Below, piece after piece: positions 1-10,796 of a stretch of DNA of 64,000 nucleotides; within the stretch, counting starts at the first letter, position 1, and each line of letters begins with the position of its first letter. Source of the stretch: Pseudomonadota bacterium (GTDB lineage: Bacteria; Pseudomonadota; Gammaproteobacteria; Burkholderiales; Burkholderiaceae_C); NCBI GenBank assembly GCA_021845965.1, contig JAJZUZ010000003.1, forward strand, positions 1 to 64,000, in the 5' to 3' direction. Position numbers and translations under genes: made by a program. Below the pieces are notes generated by a model. That model ran no database searches. It was given only the letters and a program-made list of their open reading frames with translations, and had not been told where the DNA came from.

Positions 1-77
1 TGGGGTGGCTGATGGGACTCGAACCCACGACAACCAGAATCACAATCTGGGACTCTACCAACTGAGCTACAGCCACC
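1..77 (-). tRNA. tRNA-His (GTG anticodon), encoded CCA and G-1:C73 pair
   Basis: Reverse complement GGTGGCTGTAGCTCAGTTGGTAGAGTCCCAGATTGTGATTCTGGTTGTCGTGGGTTCGAGTCCCATCAGCCACCCCA folds as a cloverleaf with anticodon GTG. Confidence 0.96.
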
Positions 78-105
78 GTGAGCCTGCGATTATAACCTCA
101 CTCTG

Positions 106-2034
106 TCACGATGCGCTGCGGCCGGTGGTCAAGGGTGCCGGACGCGGTACCTTGATCTGCACCTTCAGGCGCTTTTGCAGCAGCTGGTCGTAGGCTTGGC
201 CCTCGGCCTGCATCCACCACTGGGCGTACTGGGCGCGCTCCTGCTTCTGCACCTCAGGCGCCGGCGCGGCACGCTCGACGCGCTTGGTCACGCGCGCCAC
301 GGCATAGCCCTGCGCGCCCAGGTCCACGCCCAGCAGCTGCGGCAGCTGGCCGGGGTCGGCGCGCAGGACGGCGTCGAGCAAGGCCGGCTGCAGCCCCTGC
401 GGCTGATCGCGCGACACCACCTGGGCGGCGCCCAGGCTGGCACTGGCCGGCGCCGCCTTCCAGGCGGCCAGCTGCTTCTGCCCTTCCTCCCGTGCCAGCT
501 CGGCCGCGCGGGCCTGCACCACCCGCTCACGCACCGCCGGTCGCACCTCGGCCAGCGGCAGCGTGCGCGCCGGCATGTACTGTGTGATGCGCGCGGCCGC
601 CAGCTGGCTGGGGGCCACTTCCACCGCCTCGGTGTTGCGCTTGTTGGTCACCGAGTCGGCGCTGAACACGGCTTCCAGGAACTTGGCGTTGGCCAGCACG
701 CCGGTCGCGCCCGGCTGGGGCTGGCGGCGCACGCCGCTGGCGGTGTGGATCTCCAGCTTGAGCTTGTCGGCCACCGGCTTGAGGCTGTCGGACTGCTCAT
801 AGACGCCGTTGGTGAAGGCTTCCGCCGCCTCGGCATAACGCGCGCGCGCCTGCTGCGTCTTGAGCTCCTCCTCCAGGCTGGGACGCAGTTCGGCAAAGCT
901 CTTCTGCTTGGGGGCCTTGATGTCGGTGAGCTTGATGATGTGAAAGCCGAAATCGGACTCCACCACATCGCTGATCTCGCCCTTCTTCAGGGCGAAGACG
1001 GCATCTTCAAAGGGCTTGACCATGGCACCACGCGTGAAGAAGTCCAGATCGCCCCCCTTGGCAGCGGAACCGGGATCCTGCGAGTTCTTGCGCGCCAGTT
1101 CGGCAAAACGCTCGGGCGCCTTGCGCGCCTCGGCCAGCAGCTGCTGGGCGCGCTCGCGCGCCTTCTGGCGCTCGGCCGCCGGAGCGTCCTTGGCCACGGC
1201 GATCAGGATATGGCTGGCGCGGCGCTCCTCCGGCCCGCTCAGGCGCGCCGTGTTCTGCTCGTAATAGCCGCGCACATCGGCTTCGTTGAGCTTGATCGTC
1301 TTGCGGATGGCGTCGATGTCCAGCACGATGTATTCGATGCTGGCCTGCTCGGGCGCCTGGAACAGCGCCTGGTTGGCCTGATAGAAGGCCTCCAGCTCCG
1401 CGTCCTGCGGCTTGATGCGCGCGGCGTAATCCGCCGTGGCAAAGCGCGCCAGCTGCACTTCGCGCTGCTCATGCAGGGCCCCCAGCGCCAGATCGGCCGG
1501 CGCGCTGGCGATGAAAGCGGTCTGCATGACGCCGGCCTGCACCTGGCGTGCAGCCAGCTCGCGGCGCACGTTGGCCTCGAACATCTCCGGGCTCATGCCC
1601 TGGCTGCCCAGCAACTGGCGGTAGCGCTCCATGTCCAGGCTGCCGTCGGGACGGCGCAGCGCGGCGATGGCGGGAATGGCCTGCAGCTCCTGCGCCAGAC
1701 GTGCGTCGCTGACGGCCAGATGGGACTCATCGGCTGCCATCGCCAGCACGCGCTCGCGCACCAGCCGCTCCAGCGTGGCATAGCGTGCCTGTTCGGAATC
1801 GAGCAGCTTGGCGTCGACGCCGGGCATGAGCTGGCGCATGCGCTCCACTTCCTGGCGATGGGCGTTCTCCCACTCGCCACGCGTGATGTCGGAGCTGCCG
1901 ACCCGGGCCACCGTCTTGTCCTTTTCGAGAAAGCGGTTGTAGCTGTCGATGCCGACCAGCACAAACGAAGGGATGATCAGCAGAAACAGCACGATCATCA
2001 TGATCTTGTTGTGCTTGCGTACGTGTTCAAACAT
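106..2034 (-). CDS. ppiD: Peptidylprolyl isomerase PpiD (SurA N-terminal/parvulin type, N-terminal TM anchor)
   Basis: [28 protein letters not shown] anchor plus parvulin segment [11 protein letters not shown]...[46 protein letters not shown] at 2034 preferred over the ORF start. Confidence 0.93.
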   Translation of the reverse strand: MFEHVRKHNKIMMIVLFLLIIPSFVLVGIDSYNRFLEKDKTVARVGSSDITRGEWENAHRQEVERMRQLMPGVDAKLLDSEQARYATLERLVRERVLAMAADESHLAVSDARLAQELQAIPAIAALRRPDGSLDMERYRQLLGSQGMSPEMFEANVRRELAARQVQAGVMQTAFIASAPADLALGALHEQREVQLARFATADYAARIKPQDAELEAFYQANQALFQAPEQASIEYIVLDIDAIRKTIKLNEADVRGYYEQNTARLSGPEERRASHILIAVAKDAPAAERQKARERAQQLLAEARKAPERFAELARKNSQDPGSAAKGGDLDFFTRGAMVKPFEDAVFALKKGEISDVVESDFGFHIIKLTDIKAPKQKSFAELRPSLEEELKTQQARARYAEAAEAFTNGVYEQSDSLKPVADKLKLEIHTASGVRRQPQPGATGVLANAKFLEAVFSADSVTNKRNTEAVEVAPSQLAAARITQYMPARTLPLAEVRPAVRERVVQARAAELAREEGQKQLAAWKAAPASASLGAAQVVSRDQPQGLQPALLDAVLRADPGQLPQLLGVDLGAQGYAVARVTKRVERAAPAPEVQKQERAQYAQWWMQAEGQAYDQLLQKRLKVQIKVPRPAPLTTGRSAS

Positions 2035-2078
2035 GAGCGCGCTCTCCATACTGGGCCTGTACCAGGCAGGCCCGCAAC

Positions 2079-2105
2079 AAAAAAGGCGAACTCATGTTCG
2101 CCTTT
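2079..2105 (-). terminator. Rho-independent terminator-like hairpin
   Basis: AAAGGCGAAC ATGA GTTCGCCTTTTTT on minus strand, downstream of hupB/tRNA-Val. Confidence 0.6.
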
Positions 2106-2113
2106 GCCTGGGT

Positions 2114-2189
2114 TGGTGGGTGCTGAGGGGTTCGAACCCCCGACCTACGCCTTGTAAGGGCGCCGCTCTACCAGCTGAGCTAAGCACCC
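2114..2189 (-). tRNA. tRNA-Val (TAC anticodon)
   Basis: Reverse complement GGGTGCTTAGCTCAGCTGGTAGAGCGGCGCCCTTACAAGGCGTAGGTCGGGGGTTCGAACCCCTCAGCACCCACCA. Confidence 0.96.
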
Positions 2190-2201
2190 CACCGGAACAG
2201 G

Positions 2202-2474
2202 TCAGTTCAGTGCATCCTTCAGGGCCTTGCCCGGACGGAACTTCGGCACCTTGGCGGCCTTGATTTTAATCGCAGCGCCGGTGCGGGGATTGCGGCCGGT
2301 GCGGGCAGCACGCTTGCCCACGGCGAAGGTACCGAAACCCACGAGGGAGACGGAACCGCCCTTTTTCAGCGTGGTCTTGACGGCACCGATGGTGGACTCC
2401 AGTGCGCGGGTAGCCGCGGCCTTGGAAATGTCGGCATGCTTGGCGATGTGTTCGATCAGTTCGGTTTTATTCAC
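2202..2474 (-). CDS. hupB: HU family DNA-binding protein (HU-beta)
   Basis: (V/M)[92 protein letters not shown] start at 2474. Confidence 0.95.
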   Translation of the reverse strand: MNKTELIEHIAKHADISKAAATRALESTIGAVKTTLKKGGSVSLVGFGTFAVGKRAARTGRNPRTGAAIKIKAAKVPKFRPGKALKDALN

Positions 2475-2817
2475 AAAGATCCCCTTGTATGGAAACTGTG
2501 TTGATGGGTCAGCTTGTCTCTTCGATAAATTTCTTGTCCTCCATCCCGGTCGGGCAAACCGGGTGCGGGAGGCTTCGCCTGCAGCTTGCACTGCCGCATG
2601 TGATTAGAGCCACGGATCTTTCCCGTGTCAACAATCCATGCGGCATTACAACAGCGCGGGGGCGAATTCTAGACTTATTTCGTGATCAAATTTTGCGACC
2701 AGCCGACAAAAAATATTTTTCAACTGGTAACTACGTCCCCGTTGAGAAATGCCAATGACAGAGGCGCTGCGACAGCGTGCACAAATGTCGCCCGGCTTGC
2801 AGTTGCCACGCACCACC

Positions 2818-3720
2818 TCAGCGCGCAGACCGCACCACGAGGCTGACGCCCAGGGCCGTCAGCACGGTGCCGGTGATCGTAATGAAAGTGATGGGCTCGG
2901 CAAACAACAGCCAGGCCATCAGTGCCGTCGTCGGCGGCACGAGATAGAGCAGGCTGGTCACACTGGTGGCCGCGCCGCGCTGTATCAGGAGATAGAGCAG
3001 CGAACTGCCTCCCAATGTCAGGCCCAGCACCGACCAGGCCATGGCCGACAGCAGCTCCCAGTTCGGCGCGCCCGTCGGACCGGTCCAGCGCAGCGTTTCG
3101 CTCTCCAGCAGCGCCAGCGGCAAGGTGACGAGCAGCGCGGCCATCAGTTGCACCGCATTGGCGCTGCGCACGTCGCACGGGGCGACAAAGTGCTTCTGGT
3201 ACAGCGTACCGATCGTGATGCTCAGCAGCGCGAGCGTGGCCAGCGACAGATTGGCCAGATCCGCCTCGCCGCCCTGCCCGAACTTGCGCGACACCACCAG
3301 CAGCAGGCCGGCAAACCCGAGCACCAGGCCGGCCCACTGTCGCGCGCTCACGCGGGAACCACGCGCCGACAACCACAGGGCCGTGAGCACCGGCTGCAGC
3401 CCGACGATGAGCGCCACCAGCCCCGAGCCCATGCCGGCCTTGACCGCCGCCCACACGCCCCCCAGATAACCGCCGTGCATGAGGACGCCCGTCACGGACA
3501 GGTGCACCCACTGCGCGCGCGTGGCTGGCCAGGCCACCCGCGCCAGGACGATCCAGGGCACAAAGCAGAGGATGGACAACACGTAACGCCAGGCCAGGAA
3601 ACCCAGCGGCGGCGCATGTGGCATGCCGAAGCGCGCCACGATGAAACCGGTGCTCCAGATGAGCACAAACACCAGGGGCATGGCCCGCAGCAGGGGAGCG
3701 CTCTCGGAACGGAAGTTCAA
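2818..3720 (-). CDS. DMT superfamily (EamA) transporter
   Basis: 300 aa, ~10 hydrophobic segments, EamA-like repeats (LIWSTGFIVARFGMP..., GTLYQKHF...). Confidence 0.85.
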   Translation of the reverse strand: MNFRSESAPLLRAMPLVFVLIWSTGFIVARFGMPHAPPLGFLAWRYVLSILCFVPWIVLARVAWPATRAQWVHLSVTGVLMHGGYLGGVWAAVKAGMGSGLVALIVGLQPVLTALWLSARGSRVSARQWAGLVLGFAGLLLVVSRKFGQGGEADLANLSLATLALLSITIGTLYQKHFVAPCDVRSANAVQLMAALLVTLPLALLESETLRWTGPTGAPNWELLSAMAWSVLGLTLGGSSLLYLLIQRGAATSVTSLLYLVPPTTALMAWLLFAEPITFITITGTVLTALGVSLVVRSAR

Positions 3721-3721
3721 G

Positions 3722-4288
3722 TCACTTCACCCGGGCGCGGATTTCAGGCAGGGCCTTCTGCAGGTAATAGACCATGGACCACACGGTCAGCACGGCCGCG
3801 ACCCAGATCAGCACATTGCCCCAGGCACGCGTATCGATCATTCCGAAGAGCCTGCCGTCATAGAGCAGGAAGGGAATCGCCACCATCTGCACCGTGGTCT
3901 TGACCTTGCCCAGCATGTGCACGGCAACGCTGCGCGAGGCGCCGATCTGTGCCATCCATTCGCGCAAGGCCGAGATGGCGATCTCGCGCCCGATGATGAT
4001 GAGCGCCACAAAGACGTCGGCCCGGTCCAGGTGCACCAGCACCAGCAGCGAGGCGCAGACCAGGAACTTGTCGGCCACCGGGTCGAGGAAGGCGCCGAAG
4101 GACGACATCTGGTTGAGCTTGCGCGCCAGATAGCCGTCCAGCCAGTCGGTCAGCGCGAACACCACGAACATGACGGTGGCGATCAGGTTGCGCGTGACCG
4201 GCTCCAGCGGCAGGTAGAACACGCCCACGATCAGCGGGATCGCGACGATGCGCGTCCAGGTCATGAGGGTGGGGATGGTGAAGAACAT
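3722..4288 (-). CDS. pgsA: CDP-diacylglycerol--glycerol-3-phosphate 3-phosphatidyltransferase
   Basis: CDP-alcohol phosphotransferase motif DWLDGYLARKLNQMSSFGAFLDPVADK. Confidence 0.95.
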   Translation of the reverse strand: MFFTIPTLMTWTRIVAIPLIVGVFYLPLEPVTRNLIATVMFVVFALTDWLDGYLARKLNQMSSFGAFLDPVADKFLVCASLLVLVHLDRADVFVALIIIGREIAISALREWMAQIGASRSVAVHMLGKVKTTVQMVAIPFLLYDGRLFGMIDTRAWGNVLIWVAAVLTVWSMVYYLQKALPEIRARVK

Positions 4289-4339
4289 GGGCGTGATTGT
4301 GGCATGGCCGTCAAGCCGCGCCGTCCGCAGAAATACGCA

Positions 4340-6322
4340 TCAGTGCAGGGCGCGGTAGATGGCCTCAGCCAGCTCGTGCGAAATGCCGTCGACCGAGGCC
4401 AGGTCCTCGACGCTGGCCGAGGCCACACCGCGCACCCCGCCGAAGCGCTGCAGCAGCCGGGCACGACGCTTGGGGCCGACGCCGGGAATCTCCTCGATCC
4501 GGCTGCCACCCACACGCACCCTGGCGCGCGCCGCGCGCATGCCGGTGATGGCGAAGCGGTGCGCCTCGTCGCGGATCTGCGCCACCAGCATCAACGCCGC
4601 CGAGTCCTTGCCCAGGTACACCTTCTCGCGCCCATCGGCGAAGACCAGTTCCTCCAGCCCGACCTTGCGGCCCTCGCCCTTCTCCACGCCGACGATGAGC
4701 GCCAGGTCCAGCCCCAGTTGCTCGAACACCTCGCGCGCCATGGCCACCTGGCCTTTGCCGCCATCGACCAGCACCAGGTCCGGCAGGCGGTCGGTGCCCT
4801 CGGTGGCCATGCCGCCTTCATTGCCCTCGCCATCCTCCCGTCCCTCGCGCAAGGCCTGCGCCAGGCGCGTGTAGCGGCGCGTCAGCACCTGGCGCATGGC
4901 GGCGTAGTCGTCGCCGGGCGTAATGCCGTCGATCTTGTAGCGCCGGTACTCGCCGTTCTGCATCTTGTGGTGGTGGAACACCACGCAGGAGGCTTGGGTG
5001 GCCTCGCCTGCCGTGTGCGAGATGTCGAAACACTCGATGCGCAGCTCGTCCAGCCGGTCCTGCGGCAGGGCCAGCGCCTCGGCCAGCGCGCGCGTGCGCG
5101 CCTGCTGCGAACCCTCCTCGGCCAGCAGGCGGGCCAGCTGCAGACCGGCGTTGGTCTGCGCCATCTCCAGCCAGATGCGGCGCTGCTCGCGCGGCTGGTG
5201 CACGGCGCGGATCTTCACGCCGGTCTGCTCCGACAGGACCTCGATCAGGCGTTTGCTGACCGGCTCACTGGTGATCAGCGTCGGCACGGCCGGCACCTCG
5301 ACATAGTGCTGGGCGATGAAGGCCTCCAGCACCTGCACTTCCACCGGCCGGGCCTCCTCGCCCTCTTCACTCGCCAGCAGCGCCGCCGCGTCGTCCACAT
5401 GGGAGGGGAAGTAGGCCCGGTCGCCCAGATGTCGGCCGCCGCGCACCATGGCCAGGTTGACGCAGGCGCGCCCGCCCTGCACCTTCACGGCCAGGATGTC
5501 GACGTCGCGGTCGTCCACGCTCTCCACCGCCTGCTGGTGCAGCACATTGGACAGGGCGGCGATCTGGTCGCGCAGCTCCGCCGCCTGCTCGAACTCCAGA
5601 CTCGCCGAGTGGCGCAGCATGCGCGCTTCCAGCTCCTGCAGCACCTGCTGCGTCTCGCCGCGCAGGAAGGCCTCGGCGTGCGCCACATCCTGTGCATAGG
5701 CTTCGGGCGTCACCAGCGTCACGCAGGGGCCGGAACAGCGCTTGATCTGGTACAGCAGGCAGGGTCGGGTGCGGTTGGCAAACACCGTGTCCTCGCAGGT
5801 GCGCAGGCGAAACACCTTTTGCAGCAGCTGGATGCCCTCCTTGACCGCCCAGGCGCTTGGATAGGGGCCGAAGTAGTGGTGCTTCTTCTCGACCGCGCCG
5901 CGGTAGTAGGCCATGCGGGGCCATGCCGCCGGCGCCTTGCTGTCGCCGGACCGGGCCGCTGTAATCTTGAGGTAGGGATAGCTCTTGTCGTCGCGAAACA
6001 GGATGTTGTAGCGCGGGTTGAGCGTCTTGATCAGATTGTTTTCCAGCAGCAGCGCCTCGGCTTCGGAGCGCACCACCGTGGTCTCCAGCCGCACGATCTT
6101 GCCCACCATGTGGCCGATGCGCGTGCCGTCGTGGCTCTTCTGGAAGTAGCTGGAGACGCGCTTCTTCAGGTTGCGCGCCTTGCCCACGTAGAGCAGGCCA
6201 CCGTCGGCATCGAAGTAGCGGTAGACCCCGGGCAGCGACGGCAGTGCCGCGACCAGGGCCAGCAGTTCCTCGCTGTGAACGCTGATCGGGCTGGCTTCTT
6301 CCTTGACCTTCTCGCTGGACAT
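4340..6322 (-). CDS. uvrC: Excinuclease ABC subunit C
   Basis: GIY-YIG domain ([29 protein letters not shown]) and C-terminal HhH ([22 protein letters not shown]); ATG at 6322 (MSSEKVKEE). Confidence 0.96.
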   Translation of the reverse strand: MSSEKVKEEASPISVHSEELLALVAALPSLPGVYRYFDADGGLLYVGKARNLKKRVSSYFQKSHDGTRIGHMVGKIVRLETTVVRSEAEALLLENNLIKTLNPRYNILFRDDKSYPYLKITAARSGDSKAPAAWPRMAYYRGAVEKKHHYFGPYPSAWAVKEGIQLLQKVFRLRTCEDTVFANRTRPCLLYQIKRCSGPCVTLVTPEAYAQDVAHAEAFLRGETQQVLQELEARMLRHSASLEFEQAAELRDQIAALSNVLHQQAVESVDDRDVDILAVKVQGGRACVNLAMVRGGRHLGDRAYFPSHVDDAAALLASEEGEEARPVEVQVLEAFIAQHYVEVPAVPTLITSEPVSKRLIEVLSEQTGVKIRAVHQPREQRRIWLEMAQTNAGLQLARLLAEEGSQQARTRALAEALALPQDRLDELRIECFDISHTAGEATQASCVVFHHHKMQNGEYRRYKIDGITPGDDYAAMRQVLTRRYTRLAQALREGREDGEGNEGGMATEGTDRLPDLVLVDGGKGQVAMAREVFEQLGLDLALIVGVEKGEGRKVGLEELVFADGREKVYLGKDSAALMLVAQIRDEAHRFAITGMRAARARVRVGGSRIEEIPGVGPKRRARLLQRFGGVRGVASASVEDLASVDGISHELAEAIYRALH

Positions 6323-6347
6323 GCCCCATATTGTGGACAATTCCGGC

Positions 6348-7418
6348 ATGACATTCGGACTGCGCTGGGATATTTTCTGCCGGGTCATCGACAACCACGG
6401 TGACATGGGCGTGTGCTGGCGCCTGGCACGGCAGCTCGCGCGACAGGGCCATGCCGTGCGCCTATGGGTGGACGACGCCAGCGCCCTGGCCTGGATGGCC
6501 CCGCAAGGCTGCCCGGGGGTGGACGTCCATCCCTGGACCGAGCCGCTGGCGCTGCAGGGCCTGGCCCCGGGTGACGTGCTGGTGGAGGCCTTTGGTTGCG
6601 AGATCCCGCCCGCCTTCGTCGAGCTGTCCATGCGCTGGCGCGCGGCGGACCATCGTCACCCCGCCTGGATCAACCTGGAATACCTCTCGGCCGAACGCTA
6701 TGTCGAACGCACCCATGGCCTGCCTTCGCCGGTAATGCACGGGCCAGCGCACGGCGTGAGCAAACGCTTCTTCTACCCCGGCTTCACGCCGCGCACCGGC
6801 GGCCTGCTGCGCGAGCCCGACCTGCTGCAGCAACAGGCGCAGTTCGACCGCGCCGCTTGGCTGGCCGGGCACGGCATCCGCTGGCCGGCTGAGGCGCGCC
6901 TGGTGTCGCTGTTCTGCTACGAACCCGCCGCCCTGCCCAGGCTGCTGCAATTGCTGGCGAGCGAGGCGCAGCCCGTGCATCTGCTCGTGACCGCCGGCCG
7001 CGCGGCCGCCGCGGTGCGGGCCTGCGCGGTGCCGGCCGCCGGCCTGCAGGTGCATTACCTGCCGTACCTGACGCAGGATGACTATGACCACCTGCTCTGG
7101 GCCTGCGACCTGAACTTCGTGCGCGGGGAAGATTCGCTGGTACGTGCCCTGTGGGCCGGGCAGCCCTTCGTCTGGCACCTCTATCCGCAGGACGACGACG
7201 CCCACCACAGCAAGCTGTCTGCCTTCCTGGACTGGCTGGACGCACCCGCCTCGCTGCGGGCGTTCCACGCCACGTGGAACGGGCTGGACACCCATCCTCT
7301 GCAAGCGCCCGAGCTACCGGCCTGGGGACGGTGCGCCACCCAGGCACGCGCTTTGCTGCTGGATCAGCGGGACCTGCTGAGCCAGTTGCAGGCGCTGGTC
7401 AACCACCTGCGCGGCTGA
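6348..7418 (+). CDS. earP: EF-P arginine rhamnosyltransferase EarP
   Basis: [25 protein letters not shown]...RLWVDD; immediately upstream of efp. Confidence 0.95.
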   Translation: MTFGLRWDIFCRVIDNHGDMGVCWRLARQLARQGHAVRLWVDDASALAWMAPQGCPGVDVHPWTEPLALQGLAPGDVLVEAFGCEIPPAFVELSMRWRAADHRHPAWINLEYLSAERYVERTHGLPSPVMHGPAHGVSKRFFYPGFTPRTGGLLREPDLLQQQAQFDRAAWLAGHGIRWPAEARLVSLFCYEPAALPRLLQLLASEAQPVHLLVTAGRAAAAVRACAVPAAGLQVHYLPYLTQDDYDHLLWACDLNFVRGEDSLVRALWAGQPFVWHLYPQDDDAHHSKLSAFLDWLDAPASLRAFHATWNGLDTHPLQAPELPAWGRCATQARALLLDQRDLLSQLQALVNHLRG

Positions 7419-7606
7419 CAGGAACGCGCCTGCCGGCGGGAAATGGCGCGGTCTTGCGCTGCATCAACACCCCTGCGGCTAGAAAAAACGTTAAAATTCA
7501 AGGTTTTGCGGAATTGCGCCGGGAATCCCTGGCACGCGTTCCGGACCACCGCCGCACGAACACCGGACAACTCGGGACATGGAGCGGCCCAACCACTGGA
7601 AACACT

Positions 7607-8161
7607 ATGAAAATCGCTCAGGAAATTCGCGCCGGCAACGTGATCATGCACGGCAAGGACCCGATGGTCGTGCTCAAGACCGAATACAGCCGCGGTGGCC
7701 GCAATGCCGCCACCGTGCGCATGAAGCTCAAGAGCCTGATCGCCAACTTCGGCACCGAGGTGGTGTTCAAGGCCGACGACAAGATGGACCAGGTCATCCT
7801 GGACAAGAAGGAGTGCACCTACTCCTACTTCGCCGACCCGATGTACGTCTGCATGGATGCCGACTACAACCAGTACGAAGTCGAAGCCGAAAACATGGGT
7901 GATGCCCTGCACTACCTGGAAGACGGCATGCCGGTCGAAGTGGTGTTCTACGACGGCAAGGCCATCTCGGTGGAACTGCCCACCAGCGTGGTGCGCGAAG
8001 TCACCTGGACGGAACCCGCCGTCAAGGGCGACACCTCGGGCAAGGTGCTCAAGCCGGCCAAGATTGCCACCGGTTTCGAAGTGGCGGTGCCGCTGTTCGT
8101 CGACCAGGGCGACAAGATCGAAATCGACACCCGTACCGGCGAGTACCGCAAGCGCGTCTGA
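7607..8161 (+). CDS. efp: Elongation factor P
   Basis: [44 protein letters not shown]...; Arg at position 32. Confidence 0.97.
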   Translation: MKIAQEIRAGNVIMHGKDPMVVLKTEYSRGGRNAATVRMKLKSLIANFGTEVVFKADDKMDQVILDKKECTYSYFADPMYVCMDADYNQYEVEAENMGDALHYLEDGMPVEVVFYDGKAISVELPTSVVREVTWTEPAVKGDTSGKVLKPAKIATGFEVAVPLFVDQGDKIEIDTRTGEYRKRV

Positions 8162-8178
8162 GCGTTGGCGATCGCCGC

Positions 8179-8206
8179 AAAAGGCTCCTCCGGGAGCCTT
8201 TTTTGT
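8179..8206 (+). terminator. Rho-independent terminator after efp
   Basis: AAAAGGCTCC TCC GGGAGCCTTTTTTG. Confidence 0.85.
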
Positions 8207-8318
8207 TTTCTGCGGCGCACGAACCAGCCACGATCGTCCGTCATCCCGCCTGGCATGGCGGCGCCAGGGCACGCGGACACGGCCCAGATCCACTGCCAAT
8301 TCGGTGTAGGCTATCCCC

Positions 8319-9911
8319 ATGAACGAAGCTGACACCACGACGCCCGCCATCGGTCCCGGCACCAATGGCCAGCCCTCGCGCCTGGCCCTGCGCCGCGTGT
8401 TGATCGACACCTACCATGAAAACGTGGCCTACATGCACCGTGAGTGCGAGGTATACCGCGCGGAAGGTTTCAAGGCCCTGTCCAAGGTGGAGGTGCGCAC
8501 CAACGGCCATAGCATCCTGGCGACGCTCAATGTGGTCGACGACGAAACCATCGTCGCCTGCGGGGAGCTCGGGCTGTCCAAATCCGCCTTCGACCAGCTC
8601 GAAACACAGGAGGGCCAGACCGTGACGGTGGCGCAGGCGGAGCCGCCCGAGTCCATCAGCGCCCTGCACCGCAAGCTCGCGGGCGAGCGGCTCAGGCTGG
8701 ACGACTTCCGCGCCATCGTGCTCGACATCACGGCGCACCACTACTCCAAGATCGAACTGACGGCCTTCGTGGTCGCCACCAACCGCGACGAGCTCGACCG
8801 CGAGGAAGTGCAGTACCTCACCGAAGCCATGATCGAGGCCGGCCGCCGGCTGGACTGGCGCGAATCGCTGGTGGTCGACAAGCACTGCATCGGCGGCATT
8901 CCCGGCAACCGCACCTCCATGCTGGTGGTGCCCATCGTGGCGGCGCACGGCATGCTCTGCCCCAAGACCTCCTCGCGCGCCATCACCTCGCCCGCCGGCA
9001 CCGCCGACACCATGGAGGTGCTGGCTGACGTCGAGCTGCCGGTCGACCGCCTGCGTGAGATCGTGCACGAACACCGCGGCTGCCTGGCCTGGGGCGGCAC
9101 CGCCAATCTGTCGCCGGCCGACGATGTGCTGATCTCGGTGGAGCGACCGCTGGCACTGGACTCCCCCGGCCAGATGGTGGCGTCCATCCTGTCCAAGAAG
9201 ATCGCGGCCGGATCGAGCCACCTGGTGCTCGACATCCCGATCGGCCCGACGGCCAAGGTGCGCTCGATGCCGGAAGCGCAGCGCCTGCGCCGCCTGTTCG
9301 AATATGTGGCGCGCCACATGAAACTCACGCTGGACGTGGTCATCACCGACGGCCGCCAGCCGATCGGCTTTGGCATCGGCCCCGTGCTGGAGGCGCGCGA
9401 CGTGATGCGCGTGCTGCAGAACGACCCGCGTGCACCCATGGATCTGCGGCAGAAGGCCCTGCGCCTGGCCGGCCGCATGCTGGAGGCCGACCCCGACGTG
9501 CGCGGCGGCGACGGCTTTGCCATCGCGCGCGACATCCTGGATTCGGGACGGGCCCTGCGCAAGATGAACGACCTCATCAAGGCCCAGGGCAGCCGCCACT
9601 TCGACCACAACCACCCGCAGCTCGGCAAGCTCAGCTTCGAGATCCACGCCCGTGGCGCCGGCGTGGTCAGCGGCATCGACAACCACCACCTGGCACGCAT
9701 CGCGCGCTTCGCCGGCGCCCCCAAGGTCAAGGAGGCGGGCGTCGACCTCTGCGCCAAGCTGGGCGACGCGGTGCGGGATGGCGACGTGCTTTACCGCGTC
9801 CACGCCAGCTACCCGGCCGATCTGGAGTTCGCGCGCCAGGCCTGCGCCCGCTCCAGCGGCTTCCGTATCGGCCGCGCTGAAGACGTGCCCCAGGTATACG
9901 TGGAGTTCTGA
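8319..9911 (+). CDS. AMP phosphorylase / putative thymidine phosphorylase (archaeal-type family)
   Basis: 530 aa with nucleoside phosphorylase-family segments: [25 protein letters not shown]...[24 protein letters not shown] and C-terminal PYNP-like domain. Confidence 0.87.
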   Translation: MNEADTTTPAIGPGTNGQPSRLALRRVLIDTYHENVAYMHRECEVYRAEGFKALSKVEVRTNGHSILATLNVVDDETIVACGELGLSKSAFDQLETQEGQTVTVAQAEPPESISALHRKLAGERLRLDDFRAIVLDITAHHYSKIELTAFVVATNRDELDREEVQYLTEAMIEAGRRLDWRESLVVDKHCIGGIPGNRTSMLVVPIVAAHGMLCPKTSSRAITSPAGTADTMEVLADVELPVDRLREIVHEHRGCLAWGGTANLSPADDVLISVERPLALDSPGQMVASILSKKIAAGSSHLVLDIPIGPTAKVRSMPEAQRLRRLFEYVARHMKLTLDVVITDGRQPIGFGIGPVLEARDVMRVLQNDPRAPMDLRQKALRLAGRMLEADPDVRGGDGFAIARDILDSGRALRKMNDLIKAQGSRHFDHNHPQLGKLSFEIHARGAGVVSGIDNHHLARIARFAGAPKVKEAGVDLCAKLGDAVRDGDVLYRVHASYPADLEFARQACARSSGFRIGRAEDVPQVYVEF

Positions 9912-9913
9912 CC

Positions 9914-10789
9914 ATGCGTGTGGAGTTGCTGCTGCATTTCGAGGACGAGGCGGCCAGCGCCGCGCGCATTGCTGCCGCGGCCGGTATGGCGCATGCGCCG
10001 ATTGCGAGCCATCGCTTCCCGGACGGCGAGCTCAAGCTGCGCCTGCCCGCCGCGCTGCCGCCGCACGTGGCGCTACTGCGCTCACTGGCACAGCCCAACG
10101 AGAAGCTGGTCGAACTGCTGCTGGCCGCGCAGACCGCGCGCACGCTGGGCGCTACGCGGCTCACCCTGCTGGCCCCCTACCTGGCCTATATGCGCCAGGA
10201 CATGGCCTTCACCCCGGGCGAGGCCGTGAGTCAGCGCATCGTCGGCCGCTTCCTGGCCGGCCTGTTCGATGCCGTCGTCACCGTCGACCCGCACCTGCAT
10301 CGCGTTGCCACGCTGGACGAAGCCGTGCCGGTGTCACGCGCCGTGGTGCTCAGCGGCGCGCCGCTGCTGGCCGACCTGATCGCGCGCCAGCGCCCAGGAG
10401 CGCTGCTGGTAGGGCCGGACGAGGAGTCGGCGCAATGGGTGGCCCAGGCCGCGGCGCGGCACGGCTTTGACTACACGGTGTGTCGCAAGATACGACACGG
10501 CGACCGGCAGGTCGAGATCGAGCTGCCGGCCTATGACGTGCGCGGCCGTGGCGTGGTGCTGCTGGACGATGTGGCCAGCAGCGGCCACACCCTGGCGCAG
10601 GCGGCGCGCGGCCTGCTGGCGGCCGGCGCAGCCTCGGTGGATGTGGCCGTCACGCACGCCCTCTTCGCCGGCGACGCCGGACAGCTGCTGTGGGACGCCG
10701 GCGTGCGCCACGTCTGGAGCACGGACTGCATCGCCCACCCGAGCAATGCCGTCAGCATGGCCCCTGCCCTGGCGGCCGCACTGGATTGA
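9914..10789 (+). CDS. Ribose-phosphate diphosphokinase (PRPP synthetase) family protein, divergent
   Basis: FPDGELKLRLP, YLAYMRQDMAFTPGEAVSQ, VDPHLHR, and a PRPP-loop-like VVLLDDVASSGHTL. Confidence 0.83.
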   Translation: MRVELLLHFEDEAASAARIAAAAGMAHAPIASHRFPDGELKLRLPAALPPHVALLRSLAQPNEKLVELLLAAQTARTLGATRLTLLAPYLAYMRQDMAFTPGEAVSQRIVGRFLAGLFDAVVTVDPHLHRVATLDEAVPVSRAVVLSGAPLLADLIARQRPGALLVGPDEESAQWVAQAAARHGFDYTVCRKIRHGDRQVEIELPAYDVRGRGVVLLDDVASSGHTLAQAARGLLAAGAASVDVAVTHALFAGDAGQLLWDAGVRHVWSTDCIAHPSNAVSMAPALAAALD

Positions 10790-10796
10790 AACCCTC

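Noticed and set aside
175-2157. 660-aa plus-strand ORF
   Set aside because: Fully antisense to ppiD, low-complexity Arg/Leu/Gly/His-rich composition typical of shadow ORFs in GC-rich DNA; it also runs across tRNA-Val.
3623-6403. 926-aa plus-strand ORF
   Set aside because: Antisense to pgsA and uvrC; composition rich in His, Gln and Arg, no recognisable domain.
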